Assembly (NCBI GenBank): GCA_945913025.1
Contig: CAMECJ010000008.1
Span: forward strand, 1-64,000
From: an uncultured Elusimicrobia bacterium
GTDB taxonomy: Bacteria > Elusimicrobiota > Elusimicrobia > Elusimicrobiales > Elusimicrobiaceae
Direction of reading: 5' to 3'
Length of the DNA stretch: 64,000 nt
Below are positions 25,479-33,971 of this stretch, piece by piece. The notes beneath the pieces are model-generated. The model did no database searches. It was not told where the DNA came from and worked only from the letters and a program-made list of their open reading frames with translations. Position numbers and translations under genes: made by a program. Every line of letters starts with the position of its first letter. Position 1 is the stretch's first letter.

Positions 25479-26874
25479 TTTTTTTCACACCTTTCTTTTC
25501 CAAAACAACCTGACGCGTACGGGCAATGGCCAGAGCTTCCGCCGGAACCTCTTTGGTAATTGTCGACCCCGCGCCGATTTTTGCATATTCGTGCACCGTT
25601 ACCGGCGCCACAAAATTGACGTTAGACCCTACAAATACGTGATCTTCCAATACGGTTTGGTGTTTGTTTTTACCATCGTAATTGCAGGTAATGGCCCCCG
25701 CGCCCACATTCACACCGGCGCCCATAACGGTATCGCCGATGTAACTCAAGTGGTTGACTTTGGAACCTTCCCCAATGACAGATTTTTTAATTTCGGAAAA
25801 ATTGCCTACTTTTGCGCCTTTTTTCAGCACCGATTTCGGACGCAAATGCGCATACGGCCCCAGCTGGCAGTTTTCTTCCACCTCGGACTCTTCGATATAC
25901 GTTCCCATTTTAAGGGTAACATTATCGCCGATGACGGAATCCTTAATATAGCAGTTGCCTTCGATATAACAGTTCTTGCCGATGACCGTTTTGCCGCTGA
26001 TATAACACCCCGGGCAAATCCACGTATCCACGCCGATTTGGACGTCGGGATCGATGAACACTTCTTTCGGACGCACAAGCGTTACGCCTTCGTCCATCAG
26101 GCGGCGGGCAACGCGGTCGCGCAAAATTTGTTCCGCTTCGGCCAACTGCGCCTTGCTGTTGATGCCAAGTGCCTGCTCGTAATCTTCGCTGCCGAACACA
26201 AGAACGGACGCGTTCATCTGTTTGATAAGCGCAAGCGTATCGGTCAAATAATATTCGTGCTTAGATCCTTGCGGCGTAAGCTGGGTAAGCGCGTTTTGCA
26301 GCAGTTTGGAATTAAAAACGTACATTCCGCTGTTGATTTCGGCGATTTTTTTTGTTTCTTCATCCGCATCGGCATCCTCAGTAATGTTTTCAAAATTTCC
26401 GTCCACGGCGCGCACGATACGCCCATATCCTGCCGGATTAGGAACCGTTACACCCAGCACTAACGCGCCGCAGCCATTGGCTTCATAAACGTCAAACATC
26501 TGTTCCAGCGTTTGAACACGCAACAGCGGTGTATCTCCGTTAAGCACCATTACGGTTTCAAATTTTTCAATTAAAGGAAGCGCAGCTTTAACCGCCGAAG
26601 CGGAGCCGGATAAATCGGTTTGGTGCGCAAACACAACGGGCGCACTAACGCCCCACGCGGCTAAATTATTTTTTACGGTATTAATTACTTCGTCCGCGCC
26701 GTGGCCGACGACAATGCCTATCGCCGCAGGGCCAAGCGCCTGCGCCGCTTTTAGAATATGGGCAATTATCGGGATTCCGCAAACAGTATGAAGCGGTTTG
26801 GGAAGAGGGGATTTCATCCGCGTGCCTTTGCCGGCCGCCAGAATGAGTACACACAGATTTTTTTTGGCTACCAT
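25471..26874 (-). CDS. glmU: Bifunctional GlmU
   Basis: 467 residues. Acetylates glucosamine-1-phosphate and then makes UDP-GlcNAc, the entry point to peptidoglycan and lipopolysaccharide. N-terminal nucleotidyltransferase: LILAAGKGTRMKSPLPK, VVLNGDTPL region and EINSGMYVF. C-terminal left-handed beta-helix of hexapeptide repeats (IGKNCYIEGNCYI, VIGDNVTLKMGTYI) with GAGAITCNYDGKNKH at the acetyltransferase site. First gene of the operon; a TTGGCT-N17-TATAAT promoter lies 60-90 bp upstream. Confidence 0.97.
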   Translation of the reverse strand: MVAKKNLCVLILAAGKGTRMKSPLPKPLHTVCGIPIIAHILKAAQALGPAAIGIVVGHGADEVINTVKNNLAAWGVSAPVVFAHQTDLSGSASAVKAALPLIEKFETVMVLNGDTPLLRVQTLEQMFDVYEANGCGALVLGVTVPNPAGYGRIVRAVDGNFENITEDADADEETKKIAEINSGMYVFNSKLLQNALTQLTPQGSKHEYYLTDTLALIKQMNASVLVFGSEDYEQALGINSKAQLAEAEQILRDRVARRLMDEGVTLVRPKEVFIDPDVQIGVDTWICPGCYISGKTVIGKNCYIEGNCYIKDSVIGDNVTLKMGTYIEESEVEENCQLGPYAHLRPKSVLKKGAKVGNFSEIKKSVIGEGSKVNHLSYIGDTVMGAGVNVGAGAITCNYDGKNKHQTVLEDHVFVGSNVNFVAPVTVHEYAKIGAGSTITKEVPAEALAIARTRQVVLEKKGVKKND

Positions 26875-26931
26875 TTTGTTTAACTCTTGCCTAAAAAGAA
26901 TCTAACTTGTTTAAAAACAAATTATACAAAT

Positions 26932-26960
26932 ATTATATCAAAATCCCGTTTGACAGCCAA
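26932..26960 (-). promoter_or_regulatory. Sigma-70 type promoter of glmU operon
   Basis: On the minus strand -35 TTGGCT (26960-26955), 17-nt spacer, -10 TATAAT (26937-26932). A second possible -10, TACAAT within GCTACAATAT, lies farther upstream near 27008. Confidence 0.6.
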
Positions 26961-27039
26961 GCGGACGGATTTTGACACCTCCTGCCTTAGGCCCGGGCAT
27001 TGGATATATTGTAGCATTTGTACAAACGCCGCACACGCC

Positions 27040-28278
27040 TTATAAGAGCGCCGCGCCATAACAAAGCGGCCCTTCGGCGCGGGTAATTGTGGCGCGGACT
27101 AATCCGTGCATTGGAGCGGAGGAATTTTCCAACACCACCTGCTGGAAATTGGACGTAATCCCATGAGGCAGACCGTCTTTATGTTCTTCCACAAAAACGG
27201 TTTGCTCCGTACCGACCAGCGACAAGGCGAACGCGGCGCGCAGTTCTTTATCGAGTGCGCGCAGGACTTCCGCGCGGCGTTTAATTTCCTGCAACGGCAA
27301 CTGTTTTAAAAGGGCGGCTTTCGTCCCGGGACGGGGCGAATAGCTAAACACGTGAAGCCCTGCCAGTTTTACCTCGCGGATGAACGCAGCCGTTTTTTCA
27401 AAATCTTCTTCCGTTTCGGTGGGATATCCGGCAATCACATCGGCAAAAATACCGATTTGCGGAACCTTCGCGCGCAAATCCGCCACGCGCGCACGGTAAG
27501 CGGCGGTGTCGTAATGACGGTTCATATCCGCCAAAATTTTATCGCACCCCGCCTGTAACGGCAGGTGGAAATAATTGCAAAAGCGATCCGGCCGCGCGGC
27601 CATCGCGTCTATGATTCCGCCCGTTACCGTTTGAAGTTCAATAGACGAAAACCGGACTCGGAACCTGCCGGACTGGCGGGCGATGTACGCACACAGTTCG
27701 GCCAAATCGGCCCCCGTCTGCGGGCAGCGGTAATTGCCGATGTTAATTCCCGTCAGCACGATTTCAGAAAATCCTTTTTCTTCCAATGTTTTGATTTCAC
27801 AAAGTACGTCCGCGAGCGGTTTGGAACGCTTTTCGCTGCGGGCAAACGGAACAATGCAATAAGAACAGAAGCAGTCACACCCGTCCTGGATTTTGATAAA
27901 TGCGCGGCTGTGCCCTTCGTGGCCGGAAACGGTCCAACACACGTCCTCTTCGTTAAAAAGAACGCGGCCCAACTCGTACTTGCCGACGATTTCGGCCTGC
28001 GGGAATTTTTTTTGCACTTCGGCCTTGTGCGCCATGGCATAGCACCCTGTCAGCACGAGGCGCGCGGACGGATTGCGGCGCAAAATCTGGCGGATTTGTT
28101 TTTCCACGTCTTTATCGGCTTGGTGGGTAACGGTGCACGTATTGAGCACGCAAATATCCGCCATTTCAAAAGAATACGCGGGTTTATAGCCGGCACGCAA
28201 AAACTGTTCCAAAACGGCTTGGCTTTCCACTTGGTTGACGCGGCAACCGAAAGTTTTAATAAAAAAAGTGTTACTCAT
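27040..28278 (-). CDS. mtaB: tRNA t6A37 methylthiotransferase (MtaB)
   Basis: 412 residues. Radical-SAM enzyme that adds a methylthio group to t6A at position 37 of tRNAs. N-terminal UPF0004 domain with its cluster cysteines (KTFGCRVNQVES, LNTCTVTHQAD, LTGCYA); radical-SAM motif CDCFCSYCIVPFARSEKRS (CxxxCxxC); C-terminal TRAM-like stretch (VGTEQTVFVEEH). RVNQ after the first Cys and the overall length favour MtaB over MiaB or RimO. The ATG overlaps the rsmE stop by one base. Confidence 0.93.
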   Translation of the reverse strand: MSNTFFIKTFGCRVNQVESQAVLEQFLRAGYKPAYSFEMADICVLNTCTVTHQADKDVEKQIRQILRRNPSARLVLTGCYAMAHKAEVQKKFPQAEIVGKYELGRVLFNEEDVCWTVSGHEGHSRAFIKIQDGCDCFCSYCIVPFARSEKRSKPLADVLCEIKTLEEKGFSEIVLTGINIGNYRCPQTGADLAELCAYIARQSGRFRVRFSSIELQTVTGGIIDAMAARPDRFCNYFHLPLQAGCDKILADMNRHYDTAAYRARVADLRAKVPQIGIFADVIAGYPTETEEDFEKTAAFIREVKLAGLHVFSYSPRPGTKAALLKQLPLQEIKRRAEVLRALDKELRAAFALSLVGTEQTVFVEEHKDGLPHGITSNFQQVVLENSSAPMHGLVRATITRAEGPLCYGAALL

Positions 28279-28973
28279 TATAAAAGTTTGGCGGCTACGG
28301 CTATACAGGCCGTTTCGGCCCGTAAAATGTTTACGCCCAGCGTAACGGGCAATACGTTATACTGCGCCGCCACGACGATTTCTTCGTCCGTCCACCCACC
28401 CGCGGGACCAACAAACACGCGCAGACGTTTGGGATGCCCCAGCTTTTCCAATCCCCAAAAGAGCGTGTGAGATTCTTCGGCCTCGTACGCGATAAGAGAC
28501 GGAAGCCCTTCCGAAATGGCCTGCGGAAATTTAAGCGGCGGCAGAATGGCAGGAACGAACGGAGTATCGCATTGTTTGCAAGCGGAAATCATAATCTGCC
28601 GCCAGCGGTCGCTCTTGCCGTCCCATTTTTTCAACACATCATATTCGCTGCGTTCCGTAATGATAGGGCGGAACGCCGCTACGCCCAGCTGCGTGCCTTT
28701 GTCAAGCACGTCCTCGAGCCCCGTGCGGGAATTGGGCGCAAAACAAAGTTCCAGCTCAAGCGCGGGGCGGCGCGTTTCGCGCGGTTTTAACAGCGTGCCG
28801 CGCACAAATTTTTTTTGAATACGGTCAATCCGCCCGACGAACTGGCGGCCGGAGCCGTCAAACACCAACACTTCATCGCCCTCTTCGTGGCGGGCGACGG
28901 CGGACGCGTGATGCGCTTCCGCATCCATGAGGAAAAATTCGGTTTCTTTGATATCTGCAAAATACTGGGGCAT
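28278..28973 (-). CDS. rsmE: 16S rRNA m3U1498 methyltransferase
   Basis: 231 residues from ATG 28973; the frame extends upstream to 29066 but that part has no start signal and runs into a terminator. SPOUT-type methyltransferase acting on 16S rRNA U1498. Seen: N-terminal PUA-like part (HHASAVARHEEGDEVLVFDGSG), CFAPNSRTGLEDVLDKGTQLGV, FVGPAGGWTDEEI and the knot LGVNILRAETA. No Shine-Dalgarno site; a TACAAT box lies 7 nt before the ATG, suggesting a leaderless mRNA. Co-transcribed with mtaB. Confidence 0.93.
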   Translation of the reverse strand: MPQYFADIKETEFFLMDAEAHHASAVARHEEGDEVLVFDGSGRQFVGRIDRIQKKFVRGTLLKPRETRRPALELELCFAPNSRTGLEDVLDKGTQLGVAAFRPIITERSEYDVLKKWDGKSDRWRQIMISACKQCDTPFVPAILPPLKFPQAISEGLPSLIAYEAEESHTLFWGLEKLGHPKRLRVFVGPAGGWTDEEIVVAAQYNVLPVTLGVNILRAETACIAVAAKLL

Positions 28974-28980
28974 AATAGAT

Positions 28981-28986
28981 ATTGTA
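28981..28986 (-). promoter_or_regulatory. -10 box, leaderless start of rsmE
   Basis: Minus-strand TACAAT within GTTACAATAT, then 7 nt, then the ATG. No clear -35. Matches the arrangement at tatD (33960) and the DMT permease gene (47160). Confidence 0.5.
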
Positions 28987-29005
28987 ACTTTTTCCGTACA
29001 AAAGA

Positions 29006-29033
29006 AAAACCCGAGCTTAAATACGCGGGTTTT
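29006..29033 (-). terminator. Terminator after pilin B
   Basis: On the minus strand AAAACCCG and CGGGTTTT pair around a 12-nt loop and are followed by TCTTTTG. It begins 8 nt after the pilin B stop codon and is only about 30 nt upstream of the rsmE -10 box. Confidence 0.8.
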
Positions 29034-29041
29034 GAACCATA

Positions 29042-29581
29042 CTACAAGTAATAAAAATCGCCCCAATTATTTGTTTCTTTTTTCCCGCCTAAAGATTGGC
29101 AGACCCTCTCCCCAAAGGAACGAACCTGCTCCGAGGCGGAATACGGTCGGCAGCTGGGGGCCCGACCCATTAAGGAATGATGAACCTGGTAAGGAACTTG
29201 ATATATAGCACAAACACCGCCACCAACAGGATATTTCTTTATATAAGCCATAATACCTCCGTAACCTACGTACAACTGTAACCCGACATCGGGGCAATCC
29301 AGTTGGTCATAGGCCCAGCCGTTGGTCTGAGAGGTTTGTTTATATGTACAAGAAGGGGGGTAATCAATATCCAGTTCGGTCAAATCGTTGGAATAAGAAC
29401 CGTTTGCCATATAGTAAATTTCCTGCGCCGAAACCAAACTGTTTACCAAGGGCCGTATTCTGGTAAACCGCGACTTGTATACTGCTAATTCATACTGCGG
29501 CAAAGCGACGGCGGCTAATATACCGATGATTAATATGACGACCAATAATTCGATTAAAGTAAACCCGCCTCTTTGATACAT
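29042..29581 (-). CDS. Type IV pilin-like protein B
   Basis: 179 residues. The start at 29581 is preferred over ATG 29590 because AAGGGGGG then stands 9 nt upstream, and because pilin E uses the same MYQR start. Leader MYQRGG, then FTLIELLVVILI, the prepilin peptidase site, and LPQYELAVYKSRF. The C-terminal part has Cys pairs (PSCTYK, LDCPDV, CRPYSASEQVRS, RVCQSLGGKK) and the same CQSLG ending as pilins A and D. Stand-alone gene with its own T-tract promoter (the only one with T11) and terminator; the untranslated leader of about 155 nt contains a palindromic repeat. Confidence 0.92.
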   Translation of the reverse strand: MYQRGGFTLIELLVVILIIGILAAVALPQYELAVYKSRFTRIRPLVNSLVSAQEIYYMANGSYSNDLTELDIDYPPSCTYKQTSQTNGWAYDQLDCPDVGLQLYVGYGGIMAYIKKYPVGGGVCAIYQVPYQVHHSLMGRAPSCRPYSASEQVRSFGERVCQSLGGKKETNNWGDFYYL

Positions 29582-29627
29582 AGGATACATCCCCCCTTAT
29601 TACGGTTTGGCGGCGTACTTTACTTAC

Positions 29628-29704
29628 GTCATTCCCGAATGTTTCTATCGGGAATCTCGTTGTTGCGTAACGACAGATTCCGTACTAAAACTATACGGAA
29701 TGAC
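29628..29704. repeat. GTCATTCC palindromic repeat, copy 1
   Basis: A 77-bp palindrome bounded by GTCATTCC and GGAATGAC and made of two hairpins (CATTCCCGA/TCGGGAATC; GATTCCGTA/TACGGAATG). It lies in the untranslated leader of pilin B. A 78-bp copy occupies the same place before pilin E. Confidence 0.8.
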
Positions 29705-29743
29705 GCACTGAAAAGGCAAAGCCGCCAAGCCTTATTTATCTCC

Positions 29744-29770
29744 ATGGTATCAAAAAAAAAAACAAAACAA
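29744..29770 (-). promoter_or_regulatory. T-tract promoter of pilin B
   Basis: Minus strand: -35-like TTGTTT (29770-29765), spacer TG-T11-GA of 15 nt, -10 TACCAT (29749-29744). This copy has the shortest T-run and the poorest -35 of the five. Confidence 0.5.
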
Positions 29771-29812
29771 CCCCTCCGTGTTCCCCCAAAAAATCCGTTT
29801 CCTTATTTCATA

Positions 29813-30042
29813 CCCGCCCTTCGTCCTGCTTATAAAAAGCGTCCGAAACGGAAAAGGCGTTTTATTTGTTCGAGCAAAGCGAGTTGTAAAACGCCCCGTT
29901 TCGGACTGCTTTTTATAGGACCAGGGCGGGCAGTCTTTTTGATTCTTTTTCTGCTGCCAGAAAAAGAAGGAAGAAGATTTTTTGCTTACTTTTTGCCGAC
30001 GCAAAAAGTAAGAACGATTTTTCTGTTACCAGAAAAAGTAAG
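29813..30042. repeat. Palindromic multi-hairpin element, copy 1
   Basis: The core at 29813-29930 is a 118-bp imperfect palindrome: CCCGCCCT ... AGGGCGGG outside, then TTATAAAAAGC/GCTTTTTATA, GTCCGAAACGG/CCGTTTCGGAC and GGCGTTTTA/TAAAACGCC around a loop with CGAGCAAAGCGAG. A tail of further hairpins follows (TTCTTTTTCTG/CAGAAAAAGAA; CTTACTTTTTGC/GCAAAAAGTAAG; TTTTTCTG/CAGAAAAA). Copies at 40740-40950 (inverted) and 61787-61973. The frames across it give low-complexity basic peptides and I do not regard them as genes. It fills most of the 540-bp gap between dnaK and pilin B. Confidence 0.85.
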
Positions 30043-30070
30043 GAGAAAATATTTAAGGAAGAGCAATTAA

Positions 30071-30096
30071 AAAGGGGAACCTTTCGGTTCCCCTTT
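30071..30096 (-). terminator. Terminator of hrcA-grpE-dnaK
   Basis: AAAGGGGAACC and GGTTCCCCTTT form an 11-bp stem with a 4-nt loop; TTTTTAATT follows on the minus strand, 28 bp after dnaK. Confidence 0.92.
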
Positions 30097-30123
30097 CTAC
30101 TCTCTGATTTACCACCCAAATAC

Positions 30124-32007
30124 TTATTTGTCGACTACTTCGGCTTCCACCACGTCGTCTTTACCGTCGTTTCCGGCGGCTCCGGCTTGAGCGCCCGCAG
30201 CTTCGGGGCCCGCTTGGGCTCCGGCTTGCGCCTGCGCGCCGGCTTGGGCATTTGCCTGCTGGGCTTTATACATCGCTTCGCCCAGTTTCTGGCTGGCCTG
30301 CATCGCCGCGTCGGTGGCGGATTTGATTCTGGCCGCGTCGTCGCCTTTCAAGGCTTCTTTCAGGTCGCCCAAGGCGCGTTCAATGGCCAAGCGGTCATCC
30401 TGCGACACTTTATCGCCGTATTCTTTGAGCGATTTTTCGGTTTGGTACAGCACACTGTCGCCCTGGTTCTTCGCTTCGATAAGTTCTTTGTGTTTCTTAT
30501 CTTCTTCGGCGAATTTTTCGGCGTCTTTTACGAATTTTTCAACTTCCGCATCGCTGAGCTTGCTGGAAGAAGTAATCGTAATGTGCTGTTCCTTGTTGGT
30601 GCCCAAGTCTTTGGCGGACACGTTCAAAATACCGTTGGCGTCGATATCGAAGGTAACTTCGATTTGCGGCACACCGCGCGGAGCGGGCGGAATACCGTCG
30701 AGGTCGAATTTACCGAGCGGCACGTTGTCTTTGGCCATGGGGCGTTCGCCCTGCAAGACATTAATGGTTACCGCCGGCTGGTTATCGGCCGCCGTAGAGA
30801 ATACCTGCGATTTGCGCGTAGGAATCGTGGTGTTGCGCTCGATTAAGCGCGTGCATACGCCGCCCAGGGTTTCGAGGCCAAGGGAAAGCGGAGTGACGTC
30901 GAGGAGCAGCACGTCTTTAACGTCTCCGGTCAAAATACCGGCCTGTACGCTCGCCCCGATCGCCACACATTCCATTGGGTCAATGCCGCGTTCAATTTTT
31001 TTGCCCACGAGGTCTTCCACGAATTTCTGCACAATCGGCATACGGGTCGGGCCGCCAACCAAAATAATGCGGTCAATCTGGCTGGGAGAAAGTTTGGCGT
31101 CGGACAAGGCCTGATTGACAGACTTGGCGCAGCGTTTGACGATATCGTCCACCAAGCTTTCCAGTTTGGCGCGGGACAATTTCAGTTCAAGGTGTTTCGG
31201 GCCGTCCGCACCGGCGGAAATAAACGGTAAATTAATGTCCGTTTCCATGGTGGTAGACAGTTCGATTTTGGCTTTTTCGGCCGCGTCTTTCAAGCGTTGC
31301 TGGGCTTGTTTGTCTTTGGACAAATCGATACCCGTCTGTTTGCGGAACTCGTCCACCATCCAGGCGATGATGGCATTATCCATATCCGTACCGCCCAACT
31401 GCGTATCGCCGGACGTAGCGATTACTTCAAACGTGCCTTCTTTACCCATTTCCATAATGGTTACATCGAGCGTACCGCCGCCCAAGTCAAATACGAGCAC
31501 TTTCTGTTCTTTGCCCGCTTTGTCGATACCGAAAGCCAATGCGGCCGCGGTCGGTTCGTTTACAAGGCGCACCACTTCCAAGCCCGCGATGCGGCCCGCG
31601 TCTTTGGTGGCTTGGCGTTGGTTATCGTTAAAATACGCCGGAACGGTGATGACCGCTTTTTCCACGGGTTCGCCCAAAAAAGCTTCCGCGTCTTTTTTCA
31701 CTTTTTGCAAGACGAAAGCGGACAACTGCTGGGGCGTAAATTCCTGCCCGCGCAAGTTAAATTTATAGTTTTCCCCCATTTTGCGTTTGAACGCGGTTAC
31801 GGTGCCTTCGGGGTTGGCGATCGCCTGGCGGCGGGCCGGTTCACCCACGAGGCGCTGGCCGTCTTTCGTAAACGCGACATAAGACGGAAACGCTTTCCCG
31901 CCGATAGAGCTGCCTTCGGCGGACGGAACGATCGTTCCTCTGCCTCCTTCCATTACCGCCGCTGCAGTGTTGGAAGTACCCAAGTCAATACCAATAATTT
32001 TAGCCAT
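30124..32007 (-). CDS. dnaK: Chaperone DnaK (Hsp70)
   Basis: 627 residues. Hsp70 chaperone in the cytoplasm. Seen: [65 protein letters not shown], the [14 protein letters not shown] linker region, and a C-terminal lid followed by an Ala/Gly/Gln-rich tail ending [25 protein letters not shown] precedes the ATG. Third gene of the heat-shock operon; dnaJ is not in this window. Confidence 0.99.
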   Translation of the reverse strand: MAKIIGIDLGTSNTAAAVMEGGRGTIVPSAEGSSIGGKAFPSYVAFTKDGQRLVGEPARRQAIANPEGTVTAFKRKMGENYKFNLRGQEFTPQQLSAFVLQKVKKDAEAFLGEPVEKAVITVPAYFNDNQRQATKDAGRIAGLEVVRLVNEPTAAALAFGIDKAGKEQKVLVFDLGGGTLDVTIMEMGKEGTFEVIATSGDTQLGGTDMDNAIIAWMVDEFRKQTGIDLSKDKQAQQRLKDAAEKAKIELSTTMETDINLPFISAGADGPKHLELKLSRAKLESLVDDIVKRCAKSVNQALSDAKLSPSQIDRIILVGGPTRMPIVQKFVEDLVGKKIERGIDPMECVAIGASVQAGILTGDVKDVLLLDVTPLSLGLETLGGVCTRLIERNTTIPTRKSQVFSTAADNQPAVTINVLQGERPMAKDNVPLGKFDLDGIPPAPRGVPQIEVTFDIDANGILNVSAKDLGTNKEQHITITSSSKLSDAEVEKFVKDAEKFAEEDKKHKELIEAKNQGDSVLYQTEKSLKEYGDKVSQDDRLAIERALGDLKEALKGDDAARIKSATDAAMQASQKLGEAMYKAQQANAQAGAQAQAGAQAGPEAAGAQAGAAGNDGKDDVVEAEVVDK

Positions 32008-32067
32008 ACTTTTTTATCTCCTTTTGAGTAAAACTTTTTACCCCACATCTAAGCGAAAAATTAGTTT

Positions 32068-32640
32068 TTAACCTTCCGCGTGCTGTCCGACAATGACCCG
32101 CGCGGGGCGCAGAACTTTGCCGTCCATTAAAAATCCCATTTGAATTTCCTGCAATACAAGGCCGTCTTGCTCTTTAGACGAGGGGACCATCGCCACCACT
32201 TCCTGCGTCTGCGGGTCGTAGGGTTTATCCAGCACGTCCATTCGTTCTATTCCTTCGGAACGGAATGCTTTTTCCATTTCGGAAAGGACCATTTTAATCC
32301 CGTCTTTCAAGCCTTTGAGTTCTGCCGGACATTCTTCGGCAGCGTCCTGCTTATCCATTTTGTCGGCCTGTCTTAAAAGCACTTCATAGGAAGGAAGCAG
32401 TTTTTCGGCCAGCTGTTTTTTGCCATAAGCCAAAAAAGATGCTTTTTCGCGTTCGGTGCGTTTGCGGAAGTTATCAAAATCCGCGCTGAGCCGTACAAGC
32501 TGGGCGTAATAATCGGGCTTTTCTTCTTTAGCCGGTTCGTCTTGCGGTTTGGCTTCCGTTTCCGGTTCGGCATTTTTTGGCAAATCCCGTTCGTCCAATT
32601 CCGGCACGGCGGACTTATCGTGTTTGTGTTTCTTACTCAT
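32068..32640 (-). CDS. grpE: Nucleotide exchange factor GrpE
   Basis: 190 residues from ATG 32640, 9 nt after GGGGGAG; ATGs at 32649 and 32646 in the same frame are closer to the ribosome site and less likely. GrpE releases ADP from DnaK. A charged N-terminal tail, a long helix (YAQLVRLSADFDNFRKRTERE) and the C-terminal VVAMVPSSKEQDGLVLQEIQMGF with LRPARVIVGQ are family marks. It overlaps the 3' end of hrcA by 8 bp. Confidence 0.95.
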   Translation of the reverse strand: MSKKHKHDKSAVPELDERDLPKNAEPETEAKPQDEPAKEEKPDYYAQLVRLSADFDNFRKRTEREKASFLAYGKKQLAEKLLPSYEVLLRQADKMDKQDAAEECPAELKGLKDGIKMVLSEMEKAFRSEGIERMDVLDKPYDPQTQEVVAMVPSSKEQDGLVLQEIQMGFLMDGKVLRPARVIVGQHAEG

Positions 32641-33730
32641 AATCATCATCTCCCCCAGCGGGCAGCACAGACCAGTTTTGCATAGACGCTTCCAATAAGT
32701 CTCCGATGAAATTCACCAAAGACATTACCCGCGTATATTCCATATGTTTCGGTCCTATAATGCCCAACATACCAACCGTTTTATCCCCCACGCGGCAGGC
32801 GGTGGTAACAATACTTAAATTTTTAAGTTCTTTCAGTTCGTTCTCGCTGCCGATGCTTACGCTTAATTTTTGGTTGGATTTTTCCATATCCGTCATTTTT
32901 TCGCTTAACAGCGAAGAAAACCTGTCGCGCTCCTCTACCACGCGCATCATTTGTTTCAAATCTTCGTAATCGTCCTCGGTCGTGTTTTCCAGCAGCCGCC
33001 CAATGCCTTCCACATACAATTCATCCCCCGTTTGCGGGCGTTCAATATCTTTTAACACTTGGGCAGCAAGGTCTGCCACGCCCGCCAATTCGCGGTGGCC
33101 GGACTGCACATGCTGCCATAAAATGCGCCGTGCTTCAGCCAAGGTAAGACCGGATATTTCCTCGTTAATAAAACGGCTGAGTACACGCAGGCGGGACGGT
33201 TCAATCGTATATCCCGTACGCACCGGCCAATGGCGCACCGCACCGGACTGGGTTACCAGTACCGCCAAAATCATCCCGGGAGCAAGCGGAATAAAATCAA
33301 GCCGCTGGACCCGCTGGCCCTGTACATTGGACGTATAGACAAAGCCCGCCGCGCCGGACAGCATAGCCAGTAAACGCGACGTCTGTACAAGGATATTGTC
33401 TACTTCGTTTACGCGGGCGTCGTACTGTTCTTCAATACGCTGGCGTTCCTGAACGGCCATTTTTTGCACATTGGCGAGGTAATCGACGTAATAACGGTAA
33501 GCTTTGTCCGTAGGAATACGTCCGCCGGAAGTGTGCGGCTGATAGAGATATCCTTCTTCTTCCAGCTCTTTCATAATGTTGCGCACGGTAGCGCTGGATA
33601 CGTCCTGTAATGCGGACGATACAATCATCTGCGAACCCACGGGCCGGCGGGTTTCCACAAATTGTTGGACCACCCACCTCAAAATTTTTTCTTTACGCGC
33701 TTTGGCGATTTCCGGTTTTAAGATTCTCAT
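32633..33730 (-). CDS. hrcA: Heat-inducible repressor HrcA
   Basis: 365 residues. Represses heat-shock genes by binding CIRCE. N-terminal winged helix: ILRWVVQQFVETRRPVGSQ, SSATVRNIMKELEEEGYLYQPHTSGGRIPTDKAYRYYVD; C-terminal GAF-like domain with GMLGIIGPKHMEYTRVMSLV. First gene of hrcA-grpE-dnaK and probably autoregulated through the operator 38 bp upstream. Confidence 0.97.
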   Translation of the reverse strand: MRILKPEIAKARKEKILRWVVQQFVETRRPVGSQMIVSSALQDVSSATVRNIMKELEEEGYLYQPHTSGGRIPTDKAYRYYVDYLANVQKMAVQERQRIEEQYDARVNEVDNILVQTSRLLAMLSGAAGFVYTSNVQGQRVQRLDFIPLAPGMILAVLVTQSGAVRHWPVRTGYTIEPSRLRVLSRFINEEISGLTLAEARRILWQHVQSGHRELAGVADLAAQVLKDIERPQTGDELYVEGIGRLLENTTEDDYEDLKQMMRVVEERDRFSSLLSEKMTDMEKSNQKLSVSIGSENELKELKNLSIVTTACRVGDKTVGMLGIIGPKHMEYTRVMSLVNFIGDLLEASMQNWSVLPAGGDDDYE

Positions 33731-33767
33731 ACTGTGTCCCGGGGTTCCTTGGGAAAGTGCATTTATT

Positions 33768-33794
33768 TTAGCACTCTTTTAAACCCTCTGCTAA
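33768..33794. promoter_or_regulatory. CIRCE-like operator
   Basis: TTAGCACTC-N9-CTCTGCTAA. The left half matches the CIRCE half-site exactly; in the right half the three inner bases are changed (CTC for GAG), leaving TTAGCA/TGCTAA as the palindrome. It begins directly after the -10 box of the hrcA promoter. Confidence 0.85.
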
Positions 33795-33795
33795 A

Positions 33796-33824
33796 ATTAT
33801 AAGCAATTATTTTATTTTTGTCAA
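33796..33824 (-). promoter_or_regulatory. Promoter of hrcA-grpE-dnaK
   Basis: Minus strand TTGACA (33824-33819), 17-nt spacer, TATAAT (33801-33796): a perfect housekeeping promoter, with the HrcA operator covering the start site. Confidence 0.9.
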
Positions 33825-33935
33825 CCCCCATTTTAGACTGCTAATTTTGAACCATCTTTTATCAAAGACCATTTGTCACTGTTAATTATAATAGGTACGG
33901 CACAGTTTTACGCAATGTAGTTTTTTGTATTAGTT

Positions 33936-33965
33936 TTGCCGCAGCTCTTGCTAAAAAGTTACAAT
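33936..33965 (+). promoter_or_regulatory. Promoter of tatD, leaderless start
   Basis: TTGCCG, 18-nt spacer, TACAAT at 33960-33965, then ATAACT and the ATG. No ribosome site, so the transcript probably begins at or very near the start codon. Confidence 0.55.
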
Positions 33966-33971
33966 ATAACT

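Noticed and set aside
25378-26463. 361-codon + frame opposite glmU
   Set aside because: Antisense shadow of a conserved gene, with typical antisense composition.
29573-30070. 165-codon + frame across the palindromic element, with a similar peptide in a 92-codon frame at 40725-41003
   Set aside because: The likeness comes from the shared repeat DNA. The frames run through promoter, hairpins and terminators, have no ribosome site and give low-complexity basic peptides.
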